From positions 186,001-250,000 of the forward strand of contig NZ_JAGIOA010000001.1 in the NCBI RefSeq assembly GCF_017876435.1: a DNA stretch of 64,000 bases. The letters are read 5' to 3'. Below, in pieces: positions 61,464-64,000 of this stretch (positions are counted from its first letter, which is position 1; each line of letters starts with the position of its first letter). The DNA is from Microbacterium phyllosphaerae. GTDB taxonomy: Bacteria > Actinomycetota > Actinomycetes > Actinomycetales > Microbacteriaceae. Both the position numbers and the translations under genes were made by a program. Under the pieces are notes generated by a model. The model ran no database searches. It was not told the origin of the DNA and saw only the letters and a program-made list of their open reading frames with translations.

Positions 61464-63651
61464 GCCCTCGTCGACGACGACAGTGGAGTCGTCCCAGAAT
61501 CTGCTCTCCGACGGCCCGACGTCCCGAGCCGCGCTTCGAGCGCGCCGCGACAAGCGGGTGTTCCGTACCGACATCCAGGCGCTGCGAGCCGTCGCCGTGC
61601 TGCTGGTGGTCGTCTACCACTTGCGCCCGAACCGGATCCCCGGTGGATTCATCGGCGTCGACGTCTTCTTCGTCATCTCCGGGTTCCTCATCACCAGCCA
61701 CCTCGTCCGCGAGGCATCCCGCAGCGGCACAGTGAAGCTCGGCGCGTTCTGGGCGGCCCGTGCACGGCGCATCCTGCCCGCGAGCCTCGTCGCCATCGCC
61801 GTGACGATCGCACTCACCGCATGGGTCGCTCCCGTCACTCTGCTGGCCGACCTGCAGCGTCAAGCCCTCGCGTCGATCTTCTATGTCCAGAACTGGGTGC
61901 TCGCGGCAGATGCCGTCGATTACTCGGCCGCCGACAATGAGGCGACAGCATTCCAGCACTTCTGGTCGCTGTCGGTCGAGGAGCAGTTCTACGTCTTCTG
62001 GCCGCTGATCGTGCTCCTCGCCGTCTGGCTCGTGACCAGAAGACTCACGTCGACAGCTCACGCAGTCGATCCGGCCACACGGGAGCGCAACCTCCGCTGG
62101 ATGCTGGCGGCCCTCTTCGGTGCGGTCGTGCTCGCTTCGCTCGCGTTCTCCGTCTCGGCCGTCGCGGACGGCCAGGCGAACGCCTACTTCGTCACCACGA
62201 CCCGAGTGTGGGAGCTGGGAGCAGGCGGACTTCTCGCGCTCGTCAGCGTCCGCCGACTGGCGTCCGTCTGGCGTGCGGTCATCGCCTACCTCGGCATCGG
62301 GCTCGTGGGCTACTCAGCCTTCGTGCTGACGAACGAGACGCCGTTCCCCGGGCTCGCCGCGATCCCGGTGATCCTCGGCACCTGTGCCATCATCTTCGCC
62401 GGGTCTCCCTCGACAGACGGTTCGATCGACGGACCGGGCCGGTTCGACCCGTGGACGTGGGTGTCGCGTCTGAGCGTCGTGCAGTGGATCGGTGATCGTT
62501 CGTACTCGCTCTATCTGTGGCACTTCCCGGTGATCGTGCTGTGGATGATGGTCGCCGATCGCAAACCGGACTACCTGGACATCATCGCGATGTCGGTCAT
62601 CTCCGTCGTCGCCGGCCATCTGAGTTACCGCTTCATCGAGCAGCCGACACGGCAGGCGGCATTCTTCCGCTCGTCGACTCGTCGGTCTCTGAGCGCCGCA
62701 GGCATCGCCATGATCCTCGTCGCGCTGATGACGTTCGCCTACCCCTGGTCGACCGCCCAGGCGGCTGCCGCGGGCGACTGGGATGCGCTGGCGACCGAGT
62801 CGCGCTCGCTTCCTGCCGTCGGAGCACAGGCTGTCTCCGATGACACTGTTCCGACGTTCACCACGTCTGAGGCCGCGGTGACCCCGAACCCGTTGCAGGC
62901 CGATGAGGATCGAAACATCGCATTCACCGCCGACGAATGCGTGGCGGAGGGCCGCGACGTCGACACGCCGACGTGCACCGCGGGAGACACGTCCGCTGCG
63001 ACGACCATCGCCCTGGTCGGAGACTCGCATGCTCGCATGTACTCGACGGCGCTCGCCGACATGGCCGAGAAGCAGGGTTGGCTTCTGACGACGCACCTTC
63101 GCAATGCATGCCCGTTCTCGCCTGTGCCGCGCGACAGCGAGGTGCAGAAAGAGCTCAGCTGCACCGAGCCGAACGCCGAGGTGCTGGACGAGCTGCTCGC
63201 CGACCCGCCTGATCTCGTGATCACGACCTGGTCGTTCGCGGTCACCTTCTTCGACGACGATGCACCCGGTGTACCTGGCGCGGATGGCTTCGCGACGTAC
63301 TGGAACACCCTGGAGAACGCCGGCATCGAGGTCCTCGTGCTCAGGGACGTTCCACGCATGGATGAGAACATCCCCGACTGTGTGGCGGAGCACTACGACG
63401 ATCCCGACGTCTGCGCTCGTGACCGTGACGACGCCCTCCCTGGGGCTGCGCTGTTCGCCGAAGCGGTCGCCGCAGCTCCCGACGTCGCGGTCGCGGACTT
63501 CACCGACGTGTTCTGCGATGACGAGATCTGCAAGCCGGTGATCGGCAACGTCATCGCGTACTCGGATGACCACCACCTCACGGACTCGTTCGCCGTGTCG
63601 ATGATCCCCCTGCTCACCGACGCGGTGGAGGACGCCCTTCCTTCGACGTGA
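61456..63651 (+). CDS. OafA/YrhL-type acyltransferase with SGNH domain
   Basis: 731 residues. The N-terminal acyltransferase-3 membrane domain (about 35-410, ten or eleven helices) has the RTDIQALRAVAVLLVVVYHL block, whose His is catalytic, and FIGVDVFFVISGFLITSHL. A linker leads to an extracytoplasmic SGNH domain (about 480-725) with LVGDSHARMYSTAL (nucleophile Ser in GDSH) and a D-x-x-H pair in SDDHHLTDS. Such enzymes move acetyl groups across the membrane onto wall polysaccharide or teichoic acid. GTG 61456 overlaps the previous gene by 8 bp; GTG 61483 is possible. Last gene of the operon. Confidence 0.9.
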   Translation: MAEPSSTTTVESSQNLLSDGPTSRAALRARRDKRVFRTDIQALRAVAVLLVVVYHLRPNRIPGGFIGVDVFFVISGFLITSHLVREASRSGTVKLGAFWAARARRILPASLVAIAVTIALTAWVAPVTLLADLQRQALASIFYVQNWVLAADAVDYSAADNEATAFQHFWSLSVEEQFYVFWPLIVLLAVWLVTRRLTSTAHAVDPATRERNLRWMLAALFGAVVLASLAFSVSAVADGQANAYFVTTTRVWELGAGGLLALVSVRRLASVWRAVIAYLGIGLVGYSAFVLTNETPFPGLAAIPVILGTCAIIFAGSPSTDGSIDGPGRFDPWTWVSRLSVVQWIGDRSYSLYLWHFPVIVLWMMVADRKPDYLDIIAMSVISVVAGHLSYRFIEQPTRQAAFFRSSTRRSLSAAGIAMILVALMTFAYPWSTAQAAAAGDWDALATESRSLPAVGAQAVSDDTVPTFTTSEAAVTPNPLQADEDRNIAFTADECVAEGRDVDTPTCTAGDTSAATTIALVGDSHARMYSTALADMAEKQGWLLTTHLRNACPFSPVPRDSEVQKELSCTEPNAEVLDELLADPPDLVITTWSFAVTFFDDDAPGVPGADGFATYWNTLENAGIEVLVLRDVPRMDENIPDCVAEHYDDPDVCARDRDDALPGAALFAEAVAAAPDVAVADFTDVFCDDEICKPVIGNVIAYSDDHHLTDSFAVSMIPLLTDAVEDALPST

Positions 63652-63666
63652 CCTGCGAAGCGGGAG

Positions 63667-63672
63667 TAGCCT
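63667..63672 (+). promoter_or_regulatory. -10 box TAGCCT of a leaderless transcript (CDF gene)
   Basis: TAGCCT, 6 nt, GTG 63679. It shows that the CDF gene has its own promoter and is not the tail of the wall operon. Confidence 0.6.
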
Positions 63673-63678
63673 GACCGC

Positions 63679-64000
63679 GTGACGGTCATCATCGCTTTCC
63701 TCGCCAACATCCTCGTCGCGATCGCCAAGACCGTCGCGGCGGTGCTCACGTCGTCGGCATCGATGGTGGCGGAGGCCGCGCACTCGTGGGCGGATGCGGG
63801 GAACGAGATCTTCCTCCTCATCGCCGACCGCCGCGGTGCGCGGGAGAAGGATGAGCGGCATCCCCTCGGCTACGGTCGTGCGGCGTTCGTGTGGTCGCTG
63901 ATCGCAGCGTTCGGCATCTTCACCGCCGGGTCGATCGTGTCGATCATGCACGGTGTGCAGGAGCTGTCGGAGACGGGCCCGGTCGAGAGCCCTGCCGTCG
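63679..64000 (+). CDS. Cation diffusion facilitator transporter, N-terminal part (cut by window edge)
   Basis: The first ~107 residues. IAFLANILVAIAKTVAAVLT is the first membrane helix, SMVAEAAHSWADAGNEIFLL carries the metal-site pair His and Asp (HSWAD), and HPLGYGRAAFVWSLIAAFGI is the second family signature. CDF transporters export Zn, Fe or Mn by proton exchange; the metal cannot be told. GTG 63679 is supported by TAGCCT upstream. The rest lies beyond the right edge. Confidence 0.9.
   Translation, partial: MTVIIAFLANILVAIAKTVAAVLTSSASMVAEAAHSWADAGNEIFLLIADRRGAREKDERHPLGYGRAAFVWSLIAAFGIFTAGSIVSIMHGVQELSETGPVESPAV

Overview
The window is high-GC actinobacterial chromosome, most likely Microbacterium or a close Microbacteriaceae relative. 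This rests on strong GC bias at third codon positions, frequent GTG starts, leaderless promoters with a TANNNT box 6-7 nt before the start codon, an HspR/HAIR-controlled dnaK operon, DUF222-HNH and DUF2252 proteins, and dozens of copies of the heptamer GGATGCC/GGCATCC. I see no rRNA, tRNA, CRISPR array, insertion sequence or prophage. Genes fill more than 90% of the bases.

Layout. 1-14.3 kb: the start of putA with a divergent LysR regulator, ppk2, a nitroreductase, an APC permease, clpB, coaBC, an NRDE protein, a GlxA-type regulator, two tandem Pro/Gln-rich membrane proteins and a pair of overlapping GT4 glycosyltransferases. 14.3-19.3 kb: small conserved proteins, a DUF222-HNH endonuclease, an MmcQ/YjbR protein and a DUF2252 protein. 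19.3-27.5 kb: a glycan and sugar island with a GH38 alpha-mannosidase, a divergent GH5-type beta-mannosidase-like enzyme, two LacI regulators and an L-fucose/arabinose-isomerase-fold protein. 27.6-34.3 kb, all on the minus strand: an acyl-CoA ligase, a DapA-family lyase, the tripartite tricarboxylate transporter tctCBA and a GntR/FCD regulator with palindromic operators. 34.4-37.7 kb: DoxX, a Pr6Pr-like membrane protein, a Tat lipoprotein amine oxidase that appears circularly permuted, and a membrane-anchored coiled coil built from 33-bp repeats. 37.7-41.8 kb: dnaK-grpE-dnaJ-hspR. 41.9-50.6 kb: two siroheme genes, a thioredoxin-reductase-like flavoprotein, a lipoprotein, a DUF3817 protein, an AraC/MFS pair, a RIO kinase preceded by a short leader ORF, and a UMF1 transporter. 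50.7-63.7 kb: a nine-gene operon joined by overlapping start and stop codons for a phosphopolyol wall polymer. The window ends inside a CDF metal transporter gene.

How genes work together. HspR, encoded last in the dnaK operon, probably represses both dnaK and the distant clpB through HAIR sites. The mannosidases and isomerase suggest capture of mannose- or fucose-containing glycans (N-glycan type). The isomerase gene and its neighbouring LacI gene carry near-identical operators. The Tct-DapA operon looks like uptake plus cleavage of a carboxylated substrate, switched by the adjacent GntR protein. The large 3' operon carries three CDP-polyol phosphotransferases, a CDP-ribitol-type bifunctional synthase, a second cytidylyltransferase, a pyruvyl transferase, a GT2, an epimerase and an SGNH acyltransferase. 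Together they should make a teichoic-acid-like polymer that is glycosylated, pyruvylated and acylated.
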